Shown one piece after another: positions 15,081-23,456 of a stretch of DNA of 23,575 nucleotides (its first letter is position 1; each line of letters starts with the position of its first letter). The position numbers were made by a program, and so were the translations under genes. This stretch comes from CAIZQW01 sp964459675 (GTDB lineage: Bacteria > Verrucomicrobiota > Kiritimatiellia > RFP12 > UBA1067). The notes beneath the pieces are model-generated. The model did no database searches and was not told the DNA's origin. It worked only from the letters and a program-made list of their open reading frames with translations. The DNA lies in contig CAYWNP010000033.1 in the NCBI GenBank assembly GCA_964459675.1, positions 1-23,575 of the forward strand. Direction: 5' to 3'.

Positions 15081-17174
15081 TTATTTGGGTAACAGGATAC
15101 GCATCGCATCAAACTTGACCGTTGTAGTCGTCTCAGGTGAAACGGTTGAGATGGCAAAGCCCGCAACATGATTCGTGGGCAATCTTAATACGCCCCTTCC
15201 AAAGGAGGTCCACGCTTTGCCATCAACTGAGTGAAGAGCCTCAAAATCAGGGCCCCTGCGGATGAGCATCAGATAGGGCTGTTGGTTCGTGGTCTTCTCG
15301 CTCCGTATCAGCGTCGTTTTCTTGTCAGAACTTCTCACTTGCAAAAAGAGTTCGTTGCCACCTGATATCCCAAACAGAATCCACGCGCTAATTGAAGCAT
15401 CCGCCTCTTTCACCTGTAAACCTGTCACATCTTGGGGGTTTTGATTGGCTGCAAGGAGGATTTTTCCTGAAAAAGCGTAGGTGTCTGTCGCAACCTTGGT
15501 CCAGATGAAACGCGCATGATCATATCCCGCCTTCCAGGTGGCACCCTGATCAACCGTTACCCCTGGCAGTTGAATCATCAACGCCCCGTCCTTCTGCATC
15601 GCGCTTCCGCGTTTGGGTTGATCACCGACATTGGTGATCATCCAAGCTGCTTTTTCCTCCGCAACAAACGCGGCGAGAGGCGGAACTAAAACCACGGTTT
15701 GAGTGACAGGTTGCCCCAGTTGCGCATTCACAAAGGCGCTACTGATCCCTATTTTCTCTTTGCTCCACCTTAAAGCCTTATCCACGGCCGGATTTCGCGA
15801 TGCCAACTCATCGACATATTCGGAGGTCTTCAAGCAATAAGAACCCCATATTCTGTCGAAAGGAGGGAACTGAACAAGGATCGCCACCCCCGTAACCAGC
15901 AGCAAGAGCAATACGAAGATCAGGCGTCCGACCTTTAAAGGGCGCTGAGGTCCCTTCTCTTCTACGGGCTTAGATGCCTCAGGAGGCGGAGCAGGGTCCG
16001 CGAAATAGTCGGAGCTGATCCCTGAGTGCTCAACCGCCTTCTCCTCAACCTCCTCCTCGACCAACGCCTTCTCATGCGGGGAGAGACTGCAGCCATTCCC
16101 TGATCCCGAACTAAAAGCATCCGTGTCACGAGCAGCAATATCCAACTGTTTGATGGCCTCCTTGACCTCATAAGCTAAAATATCGCTGTTTTGAAGACGC
16201 TCTTCCGGCACGTATTCGAGCATCTTCATCACCATCCGGCAGGTCGCCTTAGAAACGTGAGAGGCCACTTCCTGCAAGGGCGCCACAGGGACCTTCTCCA
16301 GCCGAGCTCTGACAACCTCGGAAGGTGACTCACCAAGCGTCGGAGGACGCCCTGAAAGCAGGTGGTAGAGCGTAGCCCCTAGACTGAACATGTCGCTACA
16401 GGGCGTGTCCTTCCCACCCCGAATAAGCTCCGGCGCAATATAGTCAGGCGTCCCCATTAATTTGTGGTTATTGTCATAGCGAGACATCCCTGTCAAACCG
16501 AAATCCACCAGTTTTGAATTGCCATCCCGATCCATGACAATGTTTCCAGGCTTAATATCGCTATGAACAAGCCCTTCACGATTTAAGGCGGCCAACCCCT
16601 CCGCAACATCCCCTGCCATCCGCAAAACGACACGTTCGTCCAAATGTCCCTCTTGGAGGAGTTTCTTCTCAAAGTCCTCGCCCGTCACAAGCTCCATCAC
16701 CAGATAGGGGTGGCCATTTGAAAAGTTTAAGGAATAGACTTGCGCAACCCGTGAATGGTTTAACTTGCCGAGCGCGCAAGCCTCTTGGCGCAACCGCTCG
16801 CAGGATTCCGGGTCACCCGCATAAGACCCCCTCAAAAGCTTGATCGCCACTTCACGCCCAATGATTTCATCCGTCGCTCGGTAAATGGAACCCATCTCCC
16901 CCTCGCCAACAGGCCCTTGAAAGAGAAAGTTAGCTAAGCGCGCTGGAACAAAGACTTTGCCGGGACACTCAGGACAAGGAATATACGAGAGCGGACGTGC
17001 CTCCGTGGTTGGCACAATGGCACCACAATGCAGACAACTGACCTGCTCGATACGCTCAAAAAGAATGTCTGTCTTCTTCTCCTCTCTTGGCCCAGGAGGC
17101 GGAATAACCAGCTTGACAGGTGAATCGTGCGTCACTGGACGCAAGGTCATTACTTTATGAGGTTCATTAGACAT
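15081..17174 (-). CDS. Membrane Ser/Thr protein kinase with zinc ribbon and lectin-like tail
   Basis: The product is 697 aa. A zinc-ribbon-like segment has C47, C50, C67 and C70. The kinase domain spans about 83-355: glycine loop GEGEMGSIY (90-98), Lys112 in VAIK, catalytic HSDIKPGN (204-211, Asp206), DFG at 224-226, APE at 247-249. The usual HRD is HSD, so the arginine that normally coordinates the activation loop is absent. A single TM helix (about 427-447) leads to an external domain of about 200 residues at the end, with LIRRGPDFEALHSVDGKAW and a closing VKFDAMRI strand. This resembles DUF1349-type concanavalin-like sandwiches and could bind sugar. PASTA repeats are absent. It may couple an envelope carbohydrate signal to cytoplasmic phosphorylation (inference). 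No Shine-Dalgarno is visible. Confidence 0.9.
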   Translation of the reverse strand: MSNEPHKVMTLRPVTHDSPVKLVIPPPGPREEKKTDILFERIEQVSCLHCGAIVPTTEARPLSYIPCPECPGKVFVPARLANFLFQGPVGEGEMGSIYRATDEIIGREVAIKLLRGSYAGDPESCERLRQEACALGKLNHSRVAQVYSLNFSNGHPYLVMELVTGEDFEKKLLQEGHLDERVVLRMAGDVAEGLAALNREGLVHSDIKPGNIVMDRDGNSKLVDFGLTGMSRYDNNHKLMGTPDYIAPELIRGGKDTPCSDMFSLGATLYHLLSGRPPTLGESPSEVVRARLEKVPVAPLQEVASHVSKATCRMVMKMLEYVPEERLQNSDILAYEVKEAIKQLDIAARDTDAFSSGSGNGCSLSPHEKALVEEEVEEKAVEHSGISSDYFADPAPPPEASKPVEEKGPQRPLKVGRLIFVLLLLLVTGVAILVQFPPFDRIWGSYCLKTSEYVDELASRNPAVDKALRWSKEKIGISSAFVNAQLGQPVTQTVVLVPPLAAFVAEEKAAWMITNVGDQPKRGSAMQKDGALMIQLPGVTVDQGATWKAGYDHARFIWTKVATDTYAFSGKILLAANQNPQDVTGLQVKEADASISAWILFGISGGNELFLQVRSSDKKTTLIRSEKTTNQQPYLMLIRRGPDFEALHSVDGKAWTSFGRGVLRLPTNHVAGFAISTVSPETTTTVKFDAMRILLPK

Positions 17175-17182
17175 GAATGAGT

Positions 17183-17211
17183 AATATAGGACATTGCTGC
17201 GAGCAGTGCAA
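17183..17211 (-). promoter_or_regulatory. Promoter of the Ser/Thr kinase, abutting its ATG
   Basis: On the - strand TTGCAC (17211-17206), a 17-base spacer and TATATT (17188-17183). The ATG begins at 17174, so transcription would start within about 2-3 bases of it, consistent with a leaderless mRNA. Confidence 0.5.
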
Positions 17212-17278
17212 TTTGAAAAATGCTTTTTAGAACAAAAAATGAAAACAAAAAACGATTATTCCTTTTCGGCACACCTTT

Positions 17279-17287
17279 TGCTATATT
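17279..17287 (+). promoter_or_regulatory. Extended -10 element before the GT-C-like gene
   Basis: TGCTATATT is an extended -10 (TGn plus TATATT) ending 8 bases before the ATG at 17296. No -35 match is seen. No Shine-Dalgarno is present. Confidence 0.4.
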
Positions 17288-17295
17288 TCTTCACC

Positions 17296-19154
17296 ATGAA
17301 AACAAATCTTAGCAAGATCTTTCTGCTGTCACCTTCAGAGCTTTTAAAGCTCATGCTCTTTTGCGGACTGATTCAAATCGGGGCCTATTACTTTGTCGGA
17401 GCCATGGCCTCGCCTACCAATCACGTCGCCCTGCCCCAGCCAGATACCATCCTCTACTGTCAAGCCGCACGACAGATCGCAGAGGGCCAACCCTTTATCT
17501 TCTCGCCTGGTGATAAACCTTCAACAGGAACCACCTCCCACCTCTACCCCTTTCTCTTAGCAATCCCCTACGCCCTCGGCGCCACGGGTGACAATCTCAT
17601 TACCGCTGGATTTGCCTTAAATGCCGTATTCTATCTCATTTTTATCCTCGCGTGGGGGGTGATCGCCATACGTCTCTGCCAGACCCCTCTTGCACGAGGC
17701 GTGGCTGGGCTCCTCTTGGCGCTCAACGGCCAAGCAACCATCAGCGCGCTCAGCCAGTCGGATACTGGCCTCTTTATGGCCATCAGCGCTGGACTCTTTG
17801 CCGCATTCTTGACTGGACGCATTCGAACGTTTGCCGTGCTCTTAGTGATAGCCCCTTGGTGCAGACCCGAAGGAAGTGTCCTCGCGTTTTTCTTTCCGCT
17901 CTTCTTGCTGATACGCCGGCTGATCTGGAAAGAATCTTCATCAAAAGGCGAGTGGATAACCGCCCTCCTCGGCACACTTTCCGCCCTTGGCGTTCCTCTT
18001 TTCAATCTCTGGCTGACCGGATATGTCCAATTCCATTCTATCCTTTATAAAGGTTACTTCAAACAATACGATTTTCTTCCAGCGATCTACATGGGCGCCA
18101 AAGATGGGATACGAATGCTTCGGGAGTTATTCCTGGGAACGCCCGAGGCCCCTCCGCGCGAATTCTTTTTCTTACCCCTCTTTGGTGCACTTTTCGCGTG
18201 GATCGGTATCTGTCGCCGGTCGTGGCTTCATAAGAACGTTTGGAGAGAGCTTTGGTGGCTCTCCGGAATACTGATCGCCCTCGGTGGCGTTGCCACCAGT
18301 GGCTGGCAGAACACCAACCTCGACCGCTATTTGGCGTGGGCATTTCCTCTCTGGCTGATCTATATCGCCGAGGGGGCCACGTGGCTCACACGAAAAATCG
18401 AAGCTGCCCCACGTTTCAGATCCCTCCCCTTGTGGGCACTGATTGGTTATCAGAGTGTCACTGCCCTCTGGATGCTCAGTTGTTTTGATTTTAACAGCCA
18501 AGTCTCAAACCACGAGTATGAAGCCCTGAAAACCGTGGATACCCTACTCCCTGAAAAAGCGAGCTTAGGAACTCTGCTCGCGCCCGCATACGCAATCCCT
18601 GGCCATCGGTTGATGCATCTCAACGGTCTCTACTCTCCTGATTTTCTCATTCCAGATTCGGACCTCCCCGTCAACTTCGAAAAGATAAAACACCATGAGG
18701 AGTATCAGTTTGACTACTGGTTGATCGAACCCATCATCACCTCTTTCATCGGAGCCAAAACAAACGTTTTTTACACCTCAAAGACCCCGATCACGCTCGA
18801 TGACCGTTTTCTTGCGAAAGCAGACTGGTCTGCGCTCAAACGCAGTAGTGAACCGCTCGAGCCAGCCTCTCTTAAGGCGATACAGGGATGGCGGGAGATT
18901 GCCCGGCTTGACATTGGCTATCTCGAAAATGAAAAACGGTTTGACTACTCCTCCTTTAGTCGTTTTTACAAAGTTCTTTATTACCCCCAGCTCCTTGCTG
19001 GGATGTGTGGAACGAATCTCATTGCCGATGTGGGGCGTGCCGTCATCGGGAGTGAAAGCATGACGATTCCTTGTACCCCCCACCAGCCAATCAAGATCCT
19101 CTTGCGAACCACGGGAGCCATGAACCTCCGTCTACGCAACGGACCCAGCCAAGG
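17296..19154 (+). CDS. GT-C-like polytopic membrane protein (3' end lost in gap)
   Basis: At least 619 residues are present before the gap. About ten hydrophobic helices cover residues 15-420. A long soluble C-terminal part follows. The first external loop contains a PDTILYCQAARQIAEGQPF pattern and then GTTSHLYPFLLA, the layout of GT-C glycosyltransferases (ArnT/GT39/mannosyltransferase type), in which an acidic residue in this loop acts in catalysis. The region after the membrane part (LGTLLAPAYAIPGHRLMHLNG) is also found in such proteins. It probably moves a sugar from a lipid carrier at the outer face of the inner membrane (inference). An alternative in-frame ATG at 17239 adds 19 residues. 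The open frame across the N run is an artefact: the sequence beyond the gap belongs to a different protein. Confidence 0.6.
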
Positions 19155-19254
19155 NNNNNNNNNNNNNNNNNNNNNNNNNNNNNNNNNNNNNNNNNNNNNN
19201 NNNNNNNNNNNNNNNNNNNNNNNNNNNNNNNNNNNNNNNNNNNNNNNNNNNNNN
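19155..19254. other. Assembly gap (100 N)
   Basis: Exactly 100 N, the conventional length for a gap of unknown size. The 3' end of the GT-C-like gene and the 5' end of the YfhO-like gene are lost, and whole genes could be missing. The join itself may be wrong. Confidence 0.98.
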
Positions 19255-19255
19255 C

Positions 19256-21355
19256 CCTTTATCAGTAGACCCGCTCTCCATGCTCCTCTTCACCCTCTTC
19301 CCCCCTGCCCTCGCACTCGGTCTCTTGTACGGGATTCTCCTGATTATCACTGCCACAGGAACCTATACCCTCGCCCGACACCTGGGATGTTCTCGTGCAG
19401 GTGCCTTCCTCTCTGGGTTCTCATTCGCCTGGTCTGGCTTCTTTGTCTGCCAGATGCGTCACCTCGGCATCATCGGCACCGTTGCCTTCTTCCCCTATGC
19501 CCTCTACTGCCTTGATCGCGCCTTACTGAGTTTAAAAATCACGTCAGCCTCACCCAGCGTCAAGCCCAAAACATTCGCGTGGCTGATGCTCTTTGCCCTC
19601 TGCTTTGGCATGCAGGTGCTGGCAGGATTCCCTCAAACCGCCTATATTTGTGGCCTCTTCTATGGCTTGCTCATCCTCTGGCGACTGCTCGACCTCATCC
19701 GTGTTCGCCCTCTCAAAACGCTACTGACGACACTCCTAACACTTGTTGTGGGCCTCGTTAGTGCCACACTCTTAGGGACACTGATGGGCATGTGCTCGTT
19801 ATTACCCATCTGGGAACTCGGAACCCTCTCAGACCGTGCCGGGGGGCTCTCGTTTAACGATGTCATCTCCGTCAGCTACCCCCCCAAGTTCCTGATTAGC
19901 TTCTTCTCCCCCTATTTTTATGGCGATATTTCCAATGTCAGCTTTACCCTCCGGGGGGAAACTCTCTTTTGGGAGGTTTATGGTTATGCCGGACTCTGTA
20001 CCGTCCTCTTGGCTTTCACAGCTATTGGCATCGCCTTGGGGAGCCTTAGGGGTAAAAAGCAGGAGACGAAAGAGCAGCACTCCTTCAGGACCCAGACTCT
20101 CTTTTGGGCCTTTGTCTTTCTCCTCTCCCTCTGCATGGTATTGGGCCCCTTCCTCCCTCTTTATAAAATTGCTTTTCATACCATCCCTGGTTTCTCCTCC
20201 TTCCGATTCCCCACACGTTTCCTGTTTGTCACCGTCTTGTCACTTACCCTTTTAGGCGGACTTGGCCTTACGTGGTTGCAAGCGACCCTCTCTCGCCTGA
20301 TCCCTCCCACATCAACCCAGCGGAGGCGGCTGTTCATCGGTGAACTCCTCGTCGCTTTAACAATTGCCGACTTGATCTATCACAACCAGCGACAAAATCC
20401 GATGGCAAACAGCCAAGAGTGGTTAACTGCATCAGAAACTGCTGCACTGATCCAAAAAGAACTCGGGCGAAGTTTTTCGCCAGATGCGTATTGGCACCAT
20501 ATGGCCATGTTTGCCGTCGCTAAAGGATGGTCAGGCGATCTGACGCCCTATTATCTCCAGCGCAACATGATTCAACCCAACTCCAATCTTCTCCACGGGA
20601 TTCCCTCGCTAAATGCTTATGCGGGCATCGCCCCGAGTTGGGTTGTGGATCTTGTCGGCGACCACAACCGTCATGGCCTTCTGCTGGAACTCCGGAGGGC
20701 TGGAAAATTAGAAGTCTACCACCAGTGGCTTCAAGCCCTTTCGGTAAAATGGTTCATACTCTCAGCCCCTGCACGTGCACTTGAACAGCCCTTCCTTATT
20801 GACAAGGGAAAGACCTCCATCGCTTCCTATCTCTATGCACTTCAAGATCCGTTACCCCGGGCACGTTTTTCCAAACACCTCGAGTGCCTCCCGACGATTC
20901 AGGAGATTAAGCGGGAAAGCGTCGCTGGCCGGCTCGATCCCACCCAGACAACGATTCTCCATTCCCAACAGGAGCTACAGACCATCCAGAAATCCCTAAC
21001 CACCTGGAAGCAAGAGCAGCAAGCGGCTTCTCGTGTGGAGGATTCCGTCACGTTGATCGGCGACCGAGCCTCAGAGATCATCGTGAAGGCTTGCTCAAAA
21101 GAGGGGGGTCTCCTCGTGCTCGCAGACACCTACTACCCGGGCTGGGAAGCCACCATCAATGGCAAAAACACCCAGATCTTCCGAGTCAACATGATGCACC
21201 GCGGGGTTCTTGTCCCTCCGGGTGCTCATACCGTTACCTTCAGCTATCACTCAAAGATTGCTCTTTGGGGCATTCGACTCTCATGTATCGGTTTTCTTTC
21301 CATTCTCTTACTCATTTGTTATTATACTTACAAGTCAAAGGAGACTCCAATATGA
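19256..21355 (+). CDS. YfhO-family membrane protein (5' end lost in gap)
   Basis: At least 699 residues are in frame from the gap; the ATG at 19280 is internal, because the frame is open upstream with a PLSVDPLS stretch and YfhO proteins have roughly 100 further residues before this point. About 11-12 hydrophobic helices occur, followed by a soluble domain and a closing TM helix. The C-terminal signature LVLADTYYPGWEATINGK with VNMMHRGVLVPPGAHTVTFSY is characteristic of YfhO (PF09586). The family is GT-C-like and is linked to glycosylation of envelope polymers in Gram-positives; the substrate here is unknown. Its stop overlaps the rfbF start by 4 bases (ATGA), so the two are translationally coupled. 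Confidence 0.85.
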   Translation, partial: PLSVDPLSMLLFTLFPPALALGLLYGILLIITATGTYTLARHLGCSRAGAFLSGFSFAWSGFFVCQMRHLGIIGTVAFFPYALYCLDRALLSLKITSASPSVKPKTFAWLMLFALCFGMQVLAGFPQTAYICGLFYGLLILWRLLDLIRVRPLKTLLTTLLTLVVGLVSATLLGTLMGMCSLLPIWELGTLSDRAGGLSFNDVISVSYPPKFLISFFSPYFYGDISNVSFTLRGETLFWEVYGYAGLCTVLLAFTAIGIALGSLRGKKQETKEQHSFRTQTLFWAFVFLLSLCMVLGPFLPLYKIAFHTIPGFSSFRFPTRFLFVTVLSLTLLGGLGLTWLQATLSRLIPPTSTQRRRLFIGELLVALTIADLIYHNQRQNPMANSQEWLTASETAALIQKELGRSFSPDAYWHHMAMFAVAKGWSGDLTPYYLQRNMIQPNSNLLHGIPSLNAYAGIAPSWVVDLVGDHNRHGLLLELRRAGKLEVYHQWLQALSVKWFILSAPARALEQPFLIDKGKTSIASYLYALQDPLPRARFSKHLECLPTIQEIKRESVAGRLDPTQTTILHSQQELQTIQKSLTTWKQEQQAASRVEDSVTLIGDRASEIIVKACSKEGGLLVLADTYYPGWEATINGKNTQIFRVNMMHRGVLVPPGAHTVTFSYHSKIALWGIRLSCIGFLSILLLICYYTYKSKETPI

Positions 21356-22128
21356 AAGCTGTTATCTTGGCAGGCGGTCTGGGAACACGTATTTCCGAGG
21401 AATCCCATCTGAAACCAAAACCGATGATTGAGATCGGTGGCTATCCCATTCTCTGGCACATCATGAAAATCTATCACGCACAAGGCATCAACGACTTCAT
21501 CATCTGCCTAGGCTACAAGGGTTCTATCATCAAGGATTTCTTCAAAAACTATTCCCTTTACACCTCCGACGTGACCTTCGACATGAAGAAAGACAAGATG
21601 ATCGTTCACCAACAGAACAGCGAGGACTGGCGCGTAACCCTTGTGGATACGGGCCTGAACTCTTTGACTGGCGGACGCCTCAAGCGGGTCGCCGATTATT
21701 TAGAGGATGAGCCCTTCCACTTCACCTACGGCGATGGTGTTGCAGATATTGACATCAAAAAGCTGACTGCCTTCCACAAAAAGAGCAAGAAACTGGTGAC
21801 CCTCACCGCTGTGCAGCCCCCGGGACGCTATGGCGCTGTGGAGATGAATGATGCTGGCGTAGTCACGGCCTTTCAAGAGAAACCGTTGGGTGACGGCGCG
21901 TGGATTAATGGTGGCTTCTTCGTGGTGAATCCAAAGGCTATAGATTATATCGAAGACGATGTCACGAACTGGGAGGGTCATACCCTTCCACAGATTGTAA
22001 AAGATAATCAATTAGCTGCTTTTGAACATCGGGGCTTCTGGGCCGCTATGGATACCCTCCGCGACAAGATGAGCCTGGAAAGCCACTGGGAAAAAGGCGA
22101 TGCCCCGTGGAAAGTCTGGCAAGATTGA
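21352..22128 (+). CDS. rfbF: Glucose-1-phosphate cytidylyltransferase
   Basis: The product is 258 aa, the standard length. It makes CDP-glucose from CTP and glucose-1-phosphate (EC 2.7.7.33), the first step towards 3,6-dideoxyhexoses and related sugars. The nucleotide loop GGLGTR is at residues 8-13, followed by KPMIEIGGYPILWHIMK, both diagnostic. Further conserved stretches are FTYGDGVADI, PPGRYGAVE, WINGGFFV and GFWAAMDTLRDK. AAAGGAG lies about 9 bases before the ATG. It overlaps the YfhO-like gene and is followed by rfbG after a dispersed repeat. Confidence 0.96.
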   Translation: MKAVILAGGLGTRISEESHLKPKPMIEIGGYPILWHIMKIYHAQGINDFIICLGYKGSIIKDFFKNYSLYTSDVTFDMKKDKMIVHQQNSEDWRVTLVDTGLNSLTGGRLKRVADYLEDEPFHFTYGDGVADIDIKKLTAFHKKSKKLVTLTAVQPPGRYGAVEMNDAGVVTAFQEKPLGDGAWINGGFFVVNPKAIDYIEDDVTNWEGHTLPQIVKDNQLAAFEHRGFWAAMDTLRDKMSLESHWEKGDAPWKVWQD

Positions 22129-22131
22129 TTA

Positions 22132-22160
22132 AGCATCCGAATGGCGCGAACCACACGAAT
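22132..22160 (-). repeat. Dispersed repeat copy R2 between rfbF and rfbG
   Basis: It starts AGCATCCGAATGGCGCGAAC and is the exact reverse complement of R1 (10284-10312). It fills most of the 43 bases between the rfbF stop and the rfbG ATG, displacing any Shine-Dalgarno sequence. Confidence 0.9.
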
Positions 22161-22171
22161 ATAGAAATATC

Positions 22172-23248
22172 ATGTTTGCTAATTTGAAAAATAAAACTAT
22201 CTTCCTGACCGGTCATACGGGCTTTAAAGGAAGCTGGTTGGCGCTCTGGCTCCATAGCCTAGGCGCGAAGGTCTATGGCTACTCTTTACCCCCTCCCACA
22301 ACCCCCTCCAATTATGAACTTTCCAGCATTCAGGAACTTCTTGCAGGGGAGTGGATCGCCGACATCCGTGACCGGGAACAGATGAAGAAAGCCCTCCTCG
22401 CGTGTCAACCGGAGATCGTCTTCCATCTTGCTGCGCAACCGCTCGTAAGAGCCAGTTATCGCGAACCCTTTGAGACCTTTGAAGTCAACGTCATGGGAAC
22501 CGCCAGCGTCTTAGAGGGTGTGCGCGCCCTTCAGAAACCTTGCGCAGTGATTTGTATCACCACGGATAAGTGTTATGAGAACCGCGAACGCGAAGAGGGC
22601 TATTTCGAGGAGGATCCCATGGGAGGATATGATCCCTATAGTGCCAGCAAGGGTGCTGCAGAGATCCTGATCGCCTCCTACCGTCGTGCCTTTTTTCATC
22701 CAGACACCCTTCAAAAGCATGGTGTCCAGCTCGCCTCTGCCCGTGCAGGCAATGTCATCGGGGGTGGCGACTTTGCCGAGGATCGCATCGTTGTCGACCT
22801 GGTGAAGGCGATTCAGTCTGGAGAAACGCTCAACGTCAGAAACCCGCAAGCCATCCGGCCCTGGCAGCACGTCCTGGAGCCTCTCTCGGGCTATCTCTCT
22901 TTGGCAGAAAAGATGATCTCCTCTCCCTCCCCTCAGTGGTGTGAAGGCTGGAATTTCGGACCCGAAAAGGAGTCCGAACAAACAGTCAAGACCCTTGTCG
23001 AAAGCTTCATCAAGGCTTATGGCACAGGCTCCTGGTGCGACACAAGTTCCCCGGAGCAACTACACGAGGCAAGCATCCTAAAACTGAATATCAGCAAAGC
23101 ACAGCGGAGGCTGGGCTGGTCACCCACGTGGACTTTTGAAACCATGATCGCGCGTACCGCATCTTGGTATCGGCAGATGCAGTGTATTTCTCCGTCAGCC
23201 TTATGTCTGGATGACATCAAAGCGTATAGTCTTTTAGCATCCGAATAA
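22172..23248 (+). CDS. rfbG: CDP-glucose 4,6-dehydratase
   Basis: The product is 358 aa, the standard length. It converts CDP-glucose to CDP-4-keto-6-deoxyglucose (EC 4.2.1.45) in the short-chain dehydrogenase fold. The Rossmann motif TGHTGFKG is at 13-20, HLAAQP at 85-90, TTDKCYEN at 130-137 and the catalytic YSASK (Tyr156, Lys160). RAGNVIGGGD and RPWQHVLEPLSGYL are also typical. No Shine-Dalgarno is seen, because repeat R2 ends 11 bases before the ATG; a TATAGA at 22160-22165 could be a -10. The last three codons and the stop come from repeat R3, so the C-terminus has been rewritten by the repeat. The next enzymes of the pathway (RfbH-type) are not in the window. Confidence 0.96.
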   Translation: MFANLKNKTIFLTGHTGFKGSWLALWLHSLGAKVYGYSLPPPTTPSNYELSSIQELLAGEWIADIRDREQMKKALLACQPEIVFHLAAQPLVRASYREPFETFEVNVMGTASVLEGVRALQKPCAVICITTDKCYENREREEGYFEEDPMGGYDPYSASKGAAEILIASYRRAFFHPDTLQKHGVQLASARAGNVIGGGDFAEDRIVVDLVKAIQSGETLNVRNPQAIRPWQHVLEPLSGYLSLAEKMISSPSPQWCEGWNFGPEKESEQTVKTLVESFIKAYGTGSWCDTSSPEQLHEASILKLNISKAQRRLGWSPTWTFETMIARTASWYRQMQCISPSALCLDDIKAYSLLASE

Positions 23249-23264
23249 CACGAACCACACGAAT
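23232..23264 (-). repeat. Dispersed repeat copy R3 at the rfbG stop
   Basis: Its core AGCATCCGAATAACACGAAC is in the same orientation as R2 and inverted relative to R4 (23424-23456), which it matches with one mismatch over 33 bases. It supplies Ala-Ser-Glu-stop to rfbG. Confidence 0.9.
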
Positions 23265-23271
23265 AGGGAAA

Positions 23272-23442
23272 ATGAACGAAAAAATTCTTTATAAAGTTTA
23301 CTGTTTAATTCAAGAGCCTCTCGTCTTCAGGCAAAAGACTATGAACTGGGATTGCTGTCCATTTTCCATCCTAAATAAAAGTAGCCATTGCTTTTATTCT
23401 CAATACGGAACCTCCCATCAACCATTCGTGTGGTTCGTGTAA
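23272..23442 (+). pseudogene. Decayed GxxExxY gene fragment
   Basis: The frame begins MNEKILYK, identical in protein and nearly so in DNA to the start of the GxxExxY gene at 23457, and continues VYCLIQEPLVF against DEFYSIQGAIF. After about 20 residues similarity ends, and the frame runs 56 aa to a TAA inside repeat R4. Within it, AATAAAAG (23374-23381) and CTTTTATT (23391-23398) form an 8-bp hairpin. The whole fragment lies between the inverted repeats R3 and R4. It is best read as the remnant of an earlier gene copy. Confidence 0.65.
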
Positions 23443-23456
23443 TTCGGATGCTAAAA
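23424..23456 (+). repeat. Dispersed repeat copy R4, leader of GxxExxY gene
   Basis: It begins ATTCGTGTGGTTCGTGTA and ends GGATGCTAAAA directly against the ATG of the GxxExxY gene at 23457. It forms a near-perfect inverted pair with R3 across 159 bases. Confidence 0.9.

Noticed and set aside
17194..19515. 773-aa protein across the N run
   Set aside because: The reading through N is meaningless; after the gap the protein-like frame is a different one (YfhO).
10284..23456. CRISPR array
   Set aside because: The four repeat copies are kilobases apart and in both orientations; no regular spacers and no cas genes are seen.
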